A stretch of DNA of 35,305 nucleotides from CAZOOR01 sp964581505. GTDB taxonomy: Bacteria > Bacteroidota > Ignavibacteria > Kapaibacteriales > UBA2268. Below the pieces are notes generated by a model that did no database searches, was not told the DNA's origin, and saw only the letters and a list, made by a program, of their open reading frames with translations. The stretch covers positions 1 through 35,305 of the forward strand of contig CAZOOR010000024.1 of the NCBI GenBank assembly GCA_964581505.1, written 5' to 3'. The translations under genes were made by a program, and so were the position numbers. Positions 7,084 to 15,574 of this stretch are shown here, piece by piece; the stretch's first letter is position 1, and every line of letters starts with the position of its first letter.

Positions 7084-9447
7084 TTATTGTCCAAAATGGA
7101 ATAGAAAACGCCAACCGGAAACTTTGCCTGTTTTATCGTCATTATCAAAGCCATAGCCGTAACTAAATCCGATAATTCCGATTGGATTGAGAAGCATTCT
7201 CAATCCGAAACCTGCGGAACGTTTTAGATTGAACGGGTCGGTGTCTTTGAAGCTATGCCAGACATTACCCGCCTCAGCAAAAGCATATATGAATATTGGC
7301 ATTGGATTCTGTGCCAGTGCAAAACGCAATTCCGTAGAGTATTGAGAAAGTAAACGCCCGCCGTAATAAGGTCCGACCGACTGGTCTTTATAACCGCGAA
7401 GCGGTGTAATATTAATCCCGCCGAGACCGTTACCACCCATATAAAAGAGTTCGATAGGGGTAATCATTGTGTCGGAATTCATACCGGCAATTAATCCCTG
7501 ATAAGTACTAATATTTAACATAAGTTTGTTTATACCCTTGATTTTAAGTATGGGTTGGTTCATTTCTAGTTTAAGAGTACTTTTTATATAATCAATATTC
7601 CCAATACCCAAAGCACCCATTGCAAAAGTATTAGACCAAATAAATTTTGAGCCTTCGGTTGGGAAATATAAATTATCAACATTAAGTCTTGATATGGTGA
7701 AACCCAATGCCGCCTCTGTACTACGTCCATTACGATAATATCTTGGGTCGGGTGAATTTTTTACATCATTTATTTGAAACCTTAAGTTTAAATCGCCTCT
7801 AAAATAGTCATCGGGCCAGCGAAAACGGCGACCAATATTAATGCTTCCACCTGTTCGGCGTAAAGAATATGTGTAATTAATTTTTGTATCAAATAGATTA
7901 AAACCAAGGGTTGTTGGTTCGTCAAATAACCAAGGTTCCGTAAATCCAATTGAGAAGTTCTGATAGCGACTTAATTGTCCGAATTCCCAAGTGAAATTAA
8001 ACATTTGTCCGGCACCACCGCGAAAAGGTTCCAACAAAGAGAAATTATTGAAAGAGAAACCAATCGAACCGGTTAAGCCATAATATCCTGCAAAGCCGAT
8101 TGAGGCATTGAAAGTATCGGTAGAGCGTTCCTCGACTTGATAAACAATATCGACTTTTGTATTGTCCACCATTTTGACATCGGGACGCAGTGCTTCCGGA
8201 TTGAAATAATTAAGCATACCTAATGCTCTTACACTACGAATAATAGCCCCACGATTGAAAAAGTCGCCGGGACGAGTAAACAATTCACGTCTAATTACTT
8301 TGTCTTTGGTCTTTGTGTTTCCCTTGATAATAATTTTTCTAATAGTTACACGGTCGCCCTCTGACACGAATATTTTCAAATCCACAGAATCGGGTGGCAC
8401 CCTTATTTCCTCTACATTCATACGTGAAAATAGGTAGCCGGTATTCATATATATGGAATTAGCATCGGTTTGTTCCTCGTTGCCGTTTAGGTTCTTTTGT
8501 AGTTTATCCAAATTAAACGGGTCGCCTTTTTGGAAATCAAGGCGTCTTTTAAGTAGTTCTGTAGGATATTTGGAATTACCCGTAAAATCAATATTGCGGA
8601 CAAATAATCTATGTCCCTCATTTAGTGTTACAATAATATCAACGGTTTCCTTTTTGTCATTGTAAATAACAGTATCCTTGACAATTTCAATATCCCGAAA
8701 GCCGTTATTACGGTAGAAGTTAAGTAAAAGTTCTTTATCTTTTTTGTACTCGTTAATATTAAAAGCAGAAGAGCGCCAGAATTGATACCAACTTTTTGTG
8801 TGTGTATCATCAAAAGTGCCTGCAATTTCGCCATCATCGTAATATTTATTTCCTTCAAATCGAATTGATTTGACATAATATTCAGCACCTTCTTCTACAT
8901 TGACATCTAAATTTGAATAATTGTTTGTATCAATATCCGATAATTCTGCATCAACTTTTGCAAAGACAAGACCTTCTTCCGCATATTTTTCTTTTAATTT
9001 CTTTTCCGCCTTATATGCTTCGTATGGCGAGATAATATCGCCACGAACTTTGCCGATTGCTTCTTTGGCGTCTTCGTCTGTCAATTCTTCGTTATTGTGC
9101 AGAACAATTCTATTAAGACGAGGGTTCTCTTCAACCTTAATTAAGAGAACAACGCCCATAGGTGTCATTTTTTCAACAATAATCTTTACATCGGAGAACT
9201 GTTTCCTTGCCCATAAAGTTTTGATTGCAGTATTGATTTTATTATCGTTGGGAATAGAAATTTGCTCGCCGGCTCTCAAACCGGAAAGCGAAATAATTGT
9301 CTGCGCATCAGAAAACTTATTGCCTTCCACACTAATGCCGGCAATAACATATTTTTTAGCTTTTGTTTGTGCAGATGCAAAAGCTAAACTGCCAAACAAT
9401 AGTATAACAAGAATAATAAAACTATTTATCCTTTTTAATCGCATCAT
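7084..9447 (-). CDS. bamA: outer-membrane protein assembly factor BamA
   Basis: BamA is the Omp85-family pore of the BAM complex, which folds beta-barrels into the outer membrane. The 787 residues comprise a signal peptide (ending near SAQ, residue 27), about five POTRA domains (roughly 30-425, with recurrent I..EGN and F..GN motifs such as ISVEGNKFSD and IDFTGNSKY) and a C-terminal 16-strand barrel from about 437. The L6-loop motif appears as PLRGY near residue 683, and the chain ends in an aromatic beta-signal-like strand (WRFLFHFGQ). The start at 9447 overlaps the uppS end by 26 bp; an adjacent ATG at 9444 is equally possible. Overlap with uppS and the 21-bp gap to ompH point to one operon. 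Confidence 0.97.
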   Translation of the reverse strand: MMRLKRINSFIILVILLFGSLAFASAQTKAKKYVIAGISVEGNKFSDAQTIISLSGLRAGEQISIPNDNKINTAIKTLWARKQFSDVKIIVEKMTPMGVVLLIKVEENPRLNRIVLHNNEELTDEDAKEAIGKVRGDIISPYEAYKAEKKLKEKYAEEGLVFAKVDAELSDIDTNNYSNLDVNVEEGAEYYVKSIRFEGNKYYDDGEIAGTFDDTHTKSWYQFWRSSAFNINEYKKDKELLLNFYRNNGFRDIEIVKDTVIYNDKKETVDIIVTLNEGHRLFVRNIDFTGNSKYPTELLKRRLDFQKGDPFNLDKLQKNLNGNEEQTDANSIYMNTGYLFSRMNVEEIRVPPDSVDLKIFVSEGDRVTIRKIIIKGNTKTKDKVIRRELFTRPGDFFNRGAIIRSVRALGMLNYFNPEALRPDVKMVDNTKVDIVYQVEERSTDTFNASIGFAGYYGLTGSIGFSFNNFSLLEPFRGGAGQMFNFTWEFGQLSRYQNFSIGFTEPWLFDEPTTLGFNLFDTKINYTYSLRRTGGSINIGRRFRWPDDYFRGDLNLRFQINDVKNSPDPRYYRNGRSTEAALGFTISRLNVDNLYFPTEGSKFIWSNTFAMGALGIGNIDYIKSTLKLEMNQPILKIKGINKLMLNISTYQGLIAGMNSDTMITPIELFYMGGNGLGGINITPLRGYKDQSVGPYYGGRLLSQYSTELRFALAQNPMPIFIYAFAEAGNVWHSFKDTDPFNLKRSAGFGLRMLLNPIGIIGFSYGYGFDNDDKTGKVSGWRFLFHFGQ

Positions 9448-10276
9448 AAACCCTCATTAAATAAGATTTCCGGTTTTGTAAATCACTGTCAAGCAATTGG
9501 GCGGAAGTTTTGCCGAATCTTCTTTCTCTTTTGAAATAATCATATAGAGCCTCATATAAATCTTTGCGTCTGAACTCGGGCCAAAACTTATCCGTAATAT
9601 ATATTTCGGAATAGGCAAGTTCCCACAGTAGGAAATTACTAAGCCGCATTTCGCCACTTGTTCTGATTAGCAGGTCCGGGTCGGGCAGTTTGCTTGTTTG
9701 CAAATATGAAGCAAAGAGTTCGTCCGACAAATCCTCCGGTGAAACTTTACCGCGTCTAACGTCCAGAGCAATCATTTGTACTGCACGTACAATATCCCAA
9801 CGTCCGCTATAACTGAGAGCAAGTGTCAGAGTTAATCCCGTATTTTCTTTTGTTTTCTCCATAGAGTCGAAAAGAAGTTTCTGAATTGTTTTCGGCAGGG
9901 AGTTCGTTTTGCCGATAGTGAACACTCTTACATTGTTATTATGCAAGTCGTTCAACTCTGCTTTTAGAAAAAATTCCAAGAGTTTCATCAAGACGGAAAC
10001 TTCCGAAGCGGGACGTTTCCAGTTCTCAATAGAAAATGCGTAAAGAGTCAAATATTCTATACCCATTTGGGACGAAGCCTTGACAATATCTCGCACGCTC
10101 TCAATACCTTCGCGATGCCCTTCGGTACGCGAAAGTCCTTTTTCTACAGCCCATCTGCCGTTGCCATCCATAATCATAGCAATATGCTTTGGTAATTTAC
10201 CCAAAGAATTCAACTGCGATTGGATTTGCTTATCATCTTCCGATTGTTGTTTGGTCCAATTCACTTGTTTTTCCAA
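9422..10276 (-). CDS. uppS: isoprenyl transferase (undecaprenyl diphosphate synthase)
   Basis: UppS extends farnesyl diphosphate with isopentenyl units in cis to make the C55 carrier for peptidoglycan, O-antigen and related polymers. Family motifs are all present: MDGNGRWA with catalytic D37, the S..EGHREG region, LTLYAFSIENWKRP, and the C-terminal RTSGEMRLSNFLLWELAYSE with FWPEF. The 284-residue length includes about 30 extra N-terminal residues. The start is a TTG at 10276; no ATG precedes the conserved MDGNGRW except those right at it, so a TTG or the GTG four codons later must be used. It leads the operon with bamA. A Bacteroidota-type promoter lies just upstream. Confidence 0.95.
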   Translation of the reverse strand: MEKQVNWTKQQSEDDKQIQSQLNSLGKLPKHIAMIMDGNGRWAVEKGLSRTEGHREGIESVRDIVKASSQMGIEYLTLYAFSIENWKRPASEVSVLMKLLEFFLKAELNDLHNNNVRVFTIGKTNSLPKTIQKLLFDSMEKTKENTGLTLTLALSYSGRWDIVRAVQMIALDVRRGKVSPEDLSDELFASYLQTSKLPDPDLLIRTSGEMRLSNFLLWELAYSEIYITDKFWPEFRRKDLYEALYDYFKRERRFGKTSAQLLDSDLQNRKSYLMRVYDAIKKDK

Positions 10277-10295
10277 TCCGGTTTAATATGAAATA

Positions 10296-10327
10296 CAAAA
10301 CTATCTTATTAATGTGTAATTAGCAAA
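10296..10327 (-). promoter_or_regulatory. candidate Bacteroidota-type promoter of uppS operon
   Basis: On the minus strand TTTG (complement of 10324-10327) is followed after exactly 20 bases by TAGTTTTG (complement of 10296-10303). This matches the established Bacteroidota housekeeping pattern TTTG-N19/20-TAnnTTTG. Transcription would begin near 10289, giving a very short leader before the uppS start. The short AT-rich motif can arise by chance, so position just upstream of the operon is the main support. Confidence 0.45.
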
Positions 10328-10502
10328 TTACATTTTAAGTAATGGTAAATATTAGCAAATATTTATTAAGCGGTAAAAAAGGGAGAATATGCTGTCCTGA
10401 TATTATTTCTAATAAAACAATCAATTACTTTGACGTAAAACAAGAATAATAATTTTTTTTCATAAACATTTTTTTAAATTTTTTTTTTAAGAACCTCTTT
10501 TG

Positions 10503-10510
10503 TAAATTTG
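10503..10510 (+). promoter_or_regulatory. possible -7 box of the HU gene
   Basis: TAAATTTG matches the Bacteroidota -7 consensus TAnnTTTG and lies 54 bp before the HU start codon. The matching -33 TTTG is absent; that position lies in a run of T. The 288-bp divergent region 10277-10564 otherwise shows only A/T-rich runs, including long T tracts at 10449-10488. Confidence 0.3.
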
Positions 10511-10564
10511 CTTTTTATAATTTATTGCAACTAAAAGAATTATTAATTTATATCAGGAAAGTTT

Positions 10565-10864
10565 ATGACAAAGGCAGATATTGTTGAGGAGATAGCAAAA
10601 GCAACAGGGTTGACAAAAATTGAAACTAAAGCTGTTGTGGACGGAGTTTTCTCAAGTATTATCAATGCAATATCAGGTGGTAGAAGAATCGAATTAAGAG
10701 GATTTGGTGTTTTCAAACATAAAGCCAGAAAGCCGAGAATGGCACGCAATCCCAAAACAGGTGAACTCGTCCCTCTTGATAAAAGGTATGTTCCGGTTTT
10801 CAAGCCGTCACCCGATTTTCTATCAAAAGTTAATACTGCATTAAAAGAGCAAGAAGAGAAATAA
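10565..10864 (+). CDS. HU/IHF-family DNA-binding protein
   Basis: The 99-residue product is a small histone-like protein that bends DNA as a dimer. The N-terminal helices (MTKADIVEEIAKATGL..., about 1-40) form the dimer body. The signature ELRGFGVF (about 43-50) leads into the beta-arm, with the arm tip RNPKTGE at about 60-66 before the C-terminal helix. The arm Pro is present in RNPKTG. The sequence cannot decide between an HU and an IHF subunit. A purine-rich AGGAAAG lies 4 nt before the ATG, a stronger ribosome-binding-like sequence than most genes here. The next gene, the 31-residue basic protein, follows after 30 bp and shares the terminator. Confidence 0.95.
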   Translation: MTKADIVEEIAKATGLTKIETKAVVDGVFSSIINAISGGRRIELRGFGVFKHKARKPRMARNPKTGELVPLDKRYVPVFKPSPDFLSKVNTALKEQEEK

Positions 10865-10894
10865 TTTTTTATCATTTAATTTAGGGATATTATT

Positions 10895-10990
10895 ATGCCG
10901 TGTGGAAAAAAAAGAAAACGTCATAAAATGGCGACTCACAAAAGGAAGAAAAGATTGAGAAAAAATCGCCATAAGAAGAAAAATAGGTAA
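10895..10990 (+). CDS. 31-residue AURKAIP1/COX24 (mS38)-like ribosome-associated protein
   Basis: The short frame translates as MPCGKKRKRHKMATHKRKKR followed by LRKNRHKKKNR. About two-thirds of the residues are Lys, Arg or His. The pattern KRKRHKMATHKRKKR is the AURKAIP1/COX24 domain, related to mitochondrial ribosomal protein mS38; near-identical tiny proteins are widespread in Bacteroidota. I infer a ribosome-bound role. An ATG 30 bp after the HU stop and a terminator only 7 bp after the TAA bracket it exactly, which supports expression. It is small enough to be missed by routine gene calling. Confidence 0.88.
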   Translation: MPCGKKRKRHKMATHKRKKRLRKNRHKKKNR

Positions 10991-10997
10991 TCGAATT

Positions 10998-11028
10998 AAG
11001 CGTTTAACATTTGTTGAACGCTTTTTTT
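10998..11028 (+). terminator. rho-independent terminator after HU/mS38-like unit
   Basis: aagcgtttaac (10998-11008) pairs with gttgaacgctt (11013-11023), 11 bp with one G-U pair, around a 4-nt loop. A run of seven T (11022-11028) overlaps the end of the stem. It ends the HU transcript 41 bp before the next start codon. Confidence 0.9.
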
Positions 11029-11068
11029 ATTTATATATTGAAATTTTGCAATTGTTGATTTTGAGTAG

Positions 11069-13861
11069 ATGATGAACATTTCCTTAAATGCCGATAAGTT
11101 CAACAGAAATAGCATTGATTTGCTCGCCGCCTCTCGTGATGCAAGTTTTTATTCATTGCAACCGCAAGTGATAGCCAAACCCACCGATGAGTATGATATA
11201 ATCTCTTTGTTTGAATACGCCAAGCATACAGGGCATTCGCTTACTTTCCGTGCCGCAGGCACCAGCCTATCTGGACAGAGTTTAAGCGATTCTATACTTG
11301 TTGTTCTTGCCGGTGCGTGGAAGGAAAGCGAAATTATCAGTACAGGCTCAAAAATCAAAGCACAGCCGGGAGTGAACGGTGCACATCTTAATAGAAAACT
11401 ACAGCGATTTGCTAGGGTGATTGGTCCCGACCCGGCATCAATATCGGCATGTATGGTTGGTGGTATTATAGCAAATAATTCCAGCGGTATGCGGAGCGGC
11501 ATTTTACGTAATGCTTATAATTCCATATCCGACATTAGATTTATTCTTGCAAATGGTGTAATTGTAGATACCGAAAAGAATGGTGCCAACGAAAAATTAA
11601 AAAGAGAAGCACCAGATATATATAACGGATTGCTTGATTTTAGGGAAGAGGTTTTAGCAAATGGAGCATTGGTAAATAAGATAAGCGAGCAATATAAAAT
11701 AAAAAATGTAGTCGGCTATTCGCTGAATAGTTTTCTTGATTATGATAATCCTGTTGATATTCTTGCACATTTGCTTATTGGCTCGGAAGGTACACTCGGT
11801 TTTATTTCCTCTGCAACATTTGAAACATTTGCAAACGAACCGGTGAAATTGACGGGTATGCTTGTGTTCCAAAATGTAGTTGATGCCGCCGCTGCAATTG
11901 TAAAAGTTCGTGCGACCGGTGTATCCGCTCTCGAAATTGTTGATAATCATTCTCTAAAATCGCTAAAGAGTTTGCCGGCAATCAAAGCTCTACTCGGCGA
12001 GATTGATGATGCAATGTCTATACTTCTGTTTGAATTTCAGGAATCCGCTCGAAGTATCATTGAGGCAAAATTAGTTGATTTGGAAAGAGTATCCGATGAT
12101 TTAAATCTAATGAAAAAGCCTCTACTGACTTGGGACAGCCAAAAACAATCTGAACTTTGGAGCATACGAAGCGGATTATTGCCTTCCTTAGGTGCATCAA
12201 GAACGCCCGGGACGACTTTTATTTTGGAAGATATTAGTTTTCCGCTTGATGTGATTCATAATGCAATCCCTGCATTAATTGAACTTTTTGCTAAATACGG
12301 ATATACTGAAACAGGAATTTACGGACATGGTATGGACGGAAATTTGCACTTTATGCTGACGCAAAATTTTGATAACAAAAATGAAATAGCACGCTACGAT
12401 GCGTTTATGAATGCACTTGCAGAACTTGTCATTGAGCGTTTTGGCGGTTCGATGAAAGCGGAACACGGAACGGGCAGGAATATTGCTCCCTTTGTCGAAC
12501 GCCAGTGGGGAAACGATGCATATTCTATTATGAAGCGAATAAAAACATTGTTAGACCCTGACAATATCTTAAATCCGGGTGTTTTGTTGAATGAAAATCC
12601 TACTTGTCATTTGGAAAATATAAAGAGTTATCCCGTCCTATATGACGAATCGGATAAATGTATTGAATGCGGTTTTTGCGAGCCGGTTTGTCCGAGTGCG
12701 GATTTGAGCCAAAGTCCTCGCAAAAGGATTGTTCTAATGAGAGAAAGAGACTTAGGGAATTATATACAAGATGTTAATAATGATTGCGATTTTGAATATA
12801 ATGTTAATGAAACTTGTGCTGTTGATGGACTATGTTCTGTCGCTTGTCCTGTGGGGATAAATACCGGTGTTCTTGTTAAAAGCAATAGAAATTTTGTTCA
12901 CGGGAAATTAAGTCGAAAACTTGCCGATTATTTTGCTGGGAATTTTGCTCTGTTGCAAATGGTGGCTAAGTCTGTTATTCTTTTGGGGCATTCGGTAGAA
13001 TATATTTTAGGAACGGAAACAATAAATAAATTATTAAATACATACAAAAGTATATTTAACCTAAATAAAATTGAGCATTGGAACGATAAGTTAGGAATGC
13101 CGGTAAAAATTATTTATAAAGAAAGTGTCAAGTATGATTTCCTGTATTTCCCAACTTGCATTAGCCGAATGCTTGGAAAACCAAAAAATAGCGATGCACC
13201 TTCTCTGTTTGATGTAATTTCGGGTATATGCAAAAAAGCACGAATTAATTTGAAAATACCTGAGAATGTTAATGACTATTGTTGTGGTACGGTTTTCTCG
13301 TCAAAGGGATTTCATACCGCTTATGTAAAATCAATAAATAAGTTAATTGAAATGTTTTGGAATGAATCAGCGGGCGGCATACTTCCCATTATCTTTGATT
13401 CATCATCATGCGTACAAACTGCAAAATCCTGCCGAAATGATTTGAGCGATGAACTGAAAATTAAATATGATGATTTGACAATACTTGATATTTCGGAATT
13501 CCTTGCTGATTATGTCTTGCCAAATGTGCAATTATCCAATAAAAGCGAGCGTGTAGTTCTTCACCAAACTTGCTCCACCATAAAATTGAATATCGAAAAT
13601 AAACTTGAAGAAATAGCAAGTTCTTGTGCCGCAGAAGTGATTATCCCTGAATATCAGGGGTGTTGTGCTATGGCTGGTGATAGAGGGTTGCTCTATCCCG
13701 AATTAACTGAATCGGCAACACGGGACGAAGCAGATGAAATAATCGCAACAGAAGCCGATGGCTATTATTCTTCAAATTTGCCCTGCGAAACGGCGATGTC
13801 TTCATCATCGGCAAAGCAATATTTGTCTATTGCATACCTTGTTTTAAAGTCTATGGATTGA
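11069..13861 (+). CDS. FAD/Fe-S D-lactate dehydrogenase-like oxidoreductase (GlcD-GlcF fusion type)
   Basis: The 930-residue protein joins two units. Residues about 30-490 are a VAO-type flavoprotein: a PCMH FAD-binding domain (FRAAGTSLSGQS near 60-72, PDPASISACMVGG, GSEGTLGFI) and an FAD-oxidase C-terminal domain (GHGMDGNLHFML, MKAEHGTGRN). Residues about 525-930 carry ferredoxin-like motifs (C531, C534, C537, C541, then C583, C589, C593) and two CCG-type heterodisulfide-reductase-like segments (CCGTVF, CCAMAGDRG). This is the layout of quinone-linked D-lactate or 2-hydroxyacid dehydrogenases that feed electrons to the membrane from the cytoplasmic face. The substrate is not certain; D-lactate, D-2-hydroxyglutarate and glycolate enzymes share it. 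It appears monocistronic and its stop lies 1 bp from the convergent rdgB stop. Confidence 0.88.
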   Translation: MMNISLNADKFNRNSIDLLAASRDASFYSLQPQVIAKPTDEYDIISLFEYAKHTGHSLTFRAAGTSLSGQSLSDSILVVLAGAWKESEIISTGSKIKAQPGVNGAHLNRKLQRFARVIGPDPASISACMVGGIIANNSSGMRSGILRNAYNSISDIRFILANGVIVDTEKNGANEKLKREAPDIYNGLLDFREEVLANGALVNKISEQYKIKNVVGYSLNSFLDYDNPVDILAHLLIGSEGTLGFISSATFETFANEPVKLTGMLVFQNVVDAAAAIVKVRATGVSALEIVDNHSLKSLKSLPAIKALLGEIDDAMSILLFEFQESARSIIEAKLVDLERVSDDLNLMKKPLLTWDSQKQSELWSIRSGLLPSLGASRTPGTTFILEDISFPLDVIHNAIPALIELFAKYGYTETGIYGHGMDGNLHFMLTQNFDNKNEIARYDAFMNALAELVIERFGGSMKAEHGTGRNIAPFVERQWGNDAYSIMKRIKTLLDPDNILNPGVLLNENPTCHLENIKSYPVLYDESDKCIECGFCEPVCPSADLSQSPRKRIVLMRERDLGNYIQDVNNDCDFEYNVNETCAVDGLCSVACPVGINTGVLVKSNRNFVHGKLSRKLADYFAGNFALLQMVAKSVILLGHSVEYILGTETINKLLNTYKSIFNLNKIEHWNDKLGMPVKIIYKESVKYDFLYFPTCISRMLGKPKNSDAPSLFDVISGICKKARINLKIPENVNDYCCGTVFSSKGFHTAYVKSINKLIEMFWNESAGGILPIIFDSSSCVQTAKSCRNDLSDELKIKYDDLTILDISEFLADYVLPNVQLSNKSERVVLHQTCSTIKLNIENKLEEIASSCAAEVIIPEYQGCCAMAGDRGLLYPELTESATRDEADEIIATEADGYYSSNLPCETAMSSSSAKQYLSIAYLVLKSMD

Positions 13862-13862
13862 A

Positions 13863-14462
13863 CTAAATATTATTTTTTTCGAGCCAAACGGCAAAGTTTT
13901 TCACTGCTCTTCCGCGATGGCTGATTTCATTTTTTTCGTCAGCCGACATTTCGGCAAATGTACGATTAAATCCGTCAGGCATAAATATTCTGTCATAGCC
14001 AAATCCTTCATCACCTCTTTCCTCATCAATAATTTTTCCTTCGCATTTGCCGTCAATAAATGCTTTTACATTGCTATCAATATAGCAAATTACTGTTCGG
14101 AAGCGTGCATTACGTTTGTGCATAGGAATATCTTGCAATAGTTTTAGGGCTTTGCGGCGATTATCTTTATCGCTCGCATCTTCGCCTGCAAATCGTGCAG
14201 AGTAAACGCCGGGCTTACCACCGAGAGCATCAATTTCAAGACCTGTGTCGTCAGCAATAACAGGAATTTTTGCTTGTTCAAAAAATGCTTCGGCTTTAAG
14301 CTTTGCATTTCCTTCGAGTGTGTTGGCGTTTTCCTCAACGTCAAGTACTATTGATAAATCAGCCGGTGAAAGGACTTCGTACTTTCCGGGAAATTTCTCA
14401 TTAAGTATTTTGACAATTTCGCTAAACTTATGCTTATTATTTGATGCTATTAGTAATTTCAT
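13863..14462 (-). CDS. rdgB: non-canonical purine NTP pyrophosphatase (ITPase/XTPase)
   Basis: This HAM1/RdgB-family enzyme hydrolyses dITP, ITP and XTP to monophosphates and keeps deaminated purines out of DNA and RNA. The 199-residue length is typical. The substrate-binding SxNxxK motif is S7-N9-K12 (IASNNKHKF). IADDTGLEIDALGGKPGVYSARFAG and the end motif GFGYDRIFMPDG...TFAEMSADEKNEISHRGRA are diagnostic. Its ATG overlaps the meaB stop by 4 bp, so translation of the two is probably coupled. Its connection with methylmalonyl-CoA metabolism is likely only positional. Confidence 0.96.
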   Translation of the reverse strand: MKLLIASNNKHKFSEIVKILNEKFPGKYEVLSPADLSIVLDVEENANTLEGNAKLKAEAFFEQAKIPVIADDTGLEIDALGGKPGVYSARFAGEDASDKDNRRKALKLLQDIPMHKRNARFRTVICYIDSNVKAFIDGKCEGKIIDEERGDEGFGYDRIFMPDGFNRTFAEMSADEKNEISHRGRAVKNFAVWLEKNNI

Positions 14463-15553
14463 TTCCCTAAAAATTTTTGTAATAAAATATTAGCCGCATT
14501 TGAAACCGCAATTTCATTGTTCTTAATTTTATCTTCCCAATTGCGCCATTCCTTCTTGATTCTTTTATCTGCATAGAAAGCGTCAAGCAAATTGTTCTCT
14601 ATCAATGAGCGAAACCATGATAATTGTTGTTCTTTTCGGCGGTTATAAAATATGTTGCTTGTCTTTGTATTTTGTTCAAATTTCTTGACTATATCCCACA
14701 ATTGCTCAATACCGGTATCATTGAGAGCAGAAGCGAGAGCAACAACTGTGTCCCAGCCTTTTGTTGCTTGGCGAATGTAATGCACGGCTTGTTCGTATTG
14801 GTGTTTTGTTAGTTCTGCATTTTTAATATTATCTCCGTCCGCTTTATTGACAAGTATGGCGTCAGCAAGTTCTACCGTACCTTTTTTTATTCCTTGTAGT
14901 TCGTCCCCTTCGCTTGGAAGTAACATAAGCAGGAAGAAATCCACCATAGAACGAACGGTAATTTCACTCTGTCCGACTCCGATAGTTTCAATAAGTATTA
15001 TATCATAGCCGGCGGCTTCGCAAGCAATGAGTGATTCCCGTGTCTTGCGGGCTACCCCGCCGAGTGTATCACCGGAGGGAGCAGGGCGTATAAAGGCATT
15101 CTCTTCACGGGAAAGATTTTCCATTCTGGTTTTATCCCCGAGAATAGAACCGCCGGAAACTGAACTGCTCGGGTCAACAGCAAGTACTGCAACTTTATGT
15201 CCTGCTCGCGAAAGTTTTGTGCCGAGTGTGTCAATCAATGTGCTTTTACCTGCACCGGGAGCGCCTGTTATTCCAATGCGAATTGAATTGCCGGAATATT
15301 GGATAATCGCCGATAGTATTTCCTGACCTAATTGAAAATGTTTTTCTGCATTGCTTTCGAGTATTGTAATGGCTTGTGCCAATACGGCTCTGTTTCCGGC
15401 TTTAATTCCATTGATGTAAAACTCCGCTTTTTTCAAACCGGATTTCTTGATATTTTTTTTCTTTGCGGAATGCCGATGACTAATTCCTTCATTCACTTTT
15501 GTAGTGAAAGCGGGATTATCTGTGTTCGGTGTCCATTCCGTTTTTTTAGGCAT
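14459..15553 (-). CDS. meaB: methylmalonyl-CoA mutase-associated GTPase MeaB
   Basis: MeaB is a G3E-family P-loop GTPase that protects methylmalonyl-CoA mutase and gates loading of adenosylcobalamin. The Walker A motif GAPGAGKS is at residues 97-104. VLAVDPSSSVSGGSILGDKTRM, ETIGVGQSE and NKADGDN (base recognition) follow in order. The 364 residues include an N-terminal extension of about 45 charged residues before the usual helical start, and the C-terminal dimerisation arm. It lies 21 bp after mutB, the gene for its client enzyme, which makes the assignment firm. Confidence 0.96.
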   Translation of the reverse strand: MPKKTEWTPNTDNPAFTTKVNEGISHRHSAKKKNIKKSGLKKAEFYINGIKAGNRAVLAQAITILESNAEKHFQLGQEILSAIIQYSGNSIRIGITGAPGAGKSTLIDTLGTKLSRAGHKVAVLAVDPSSSVSGGSILGDKTRMENLSREENAFIRPAPSGDTLGGVARKTRESLIACEAAGYDIILIETIGVGQSEITVRSMVDFFLLMLLPSEGDELQGIKKGTVELADAILVNKADGDNIKNAELTKHQYEQAVHYIRQATKGWDTVVALASALNDTGIEQLWDIVKKFEQNTKTSNIFYNRRKEQQLSWFRSLIENNLLDAFYADKRIKKEWRNWEDKIKNNEIAVSNAANILLQKFLGK

Positions 15554-15574
15554 TGTAATAATACTTTATTGTGA

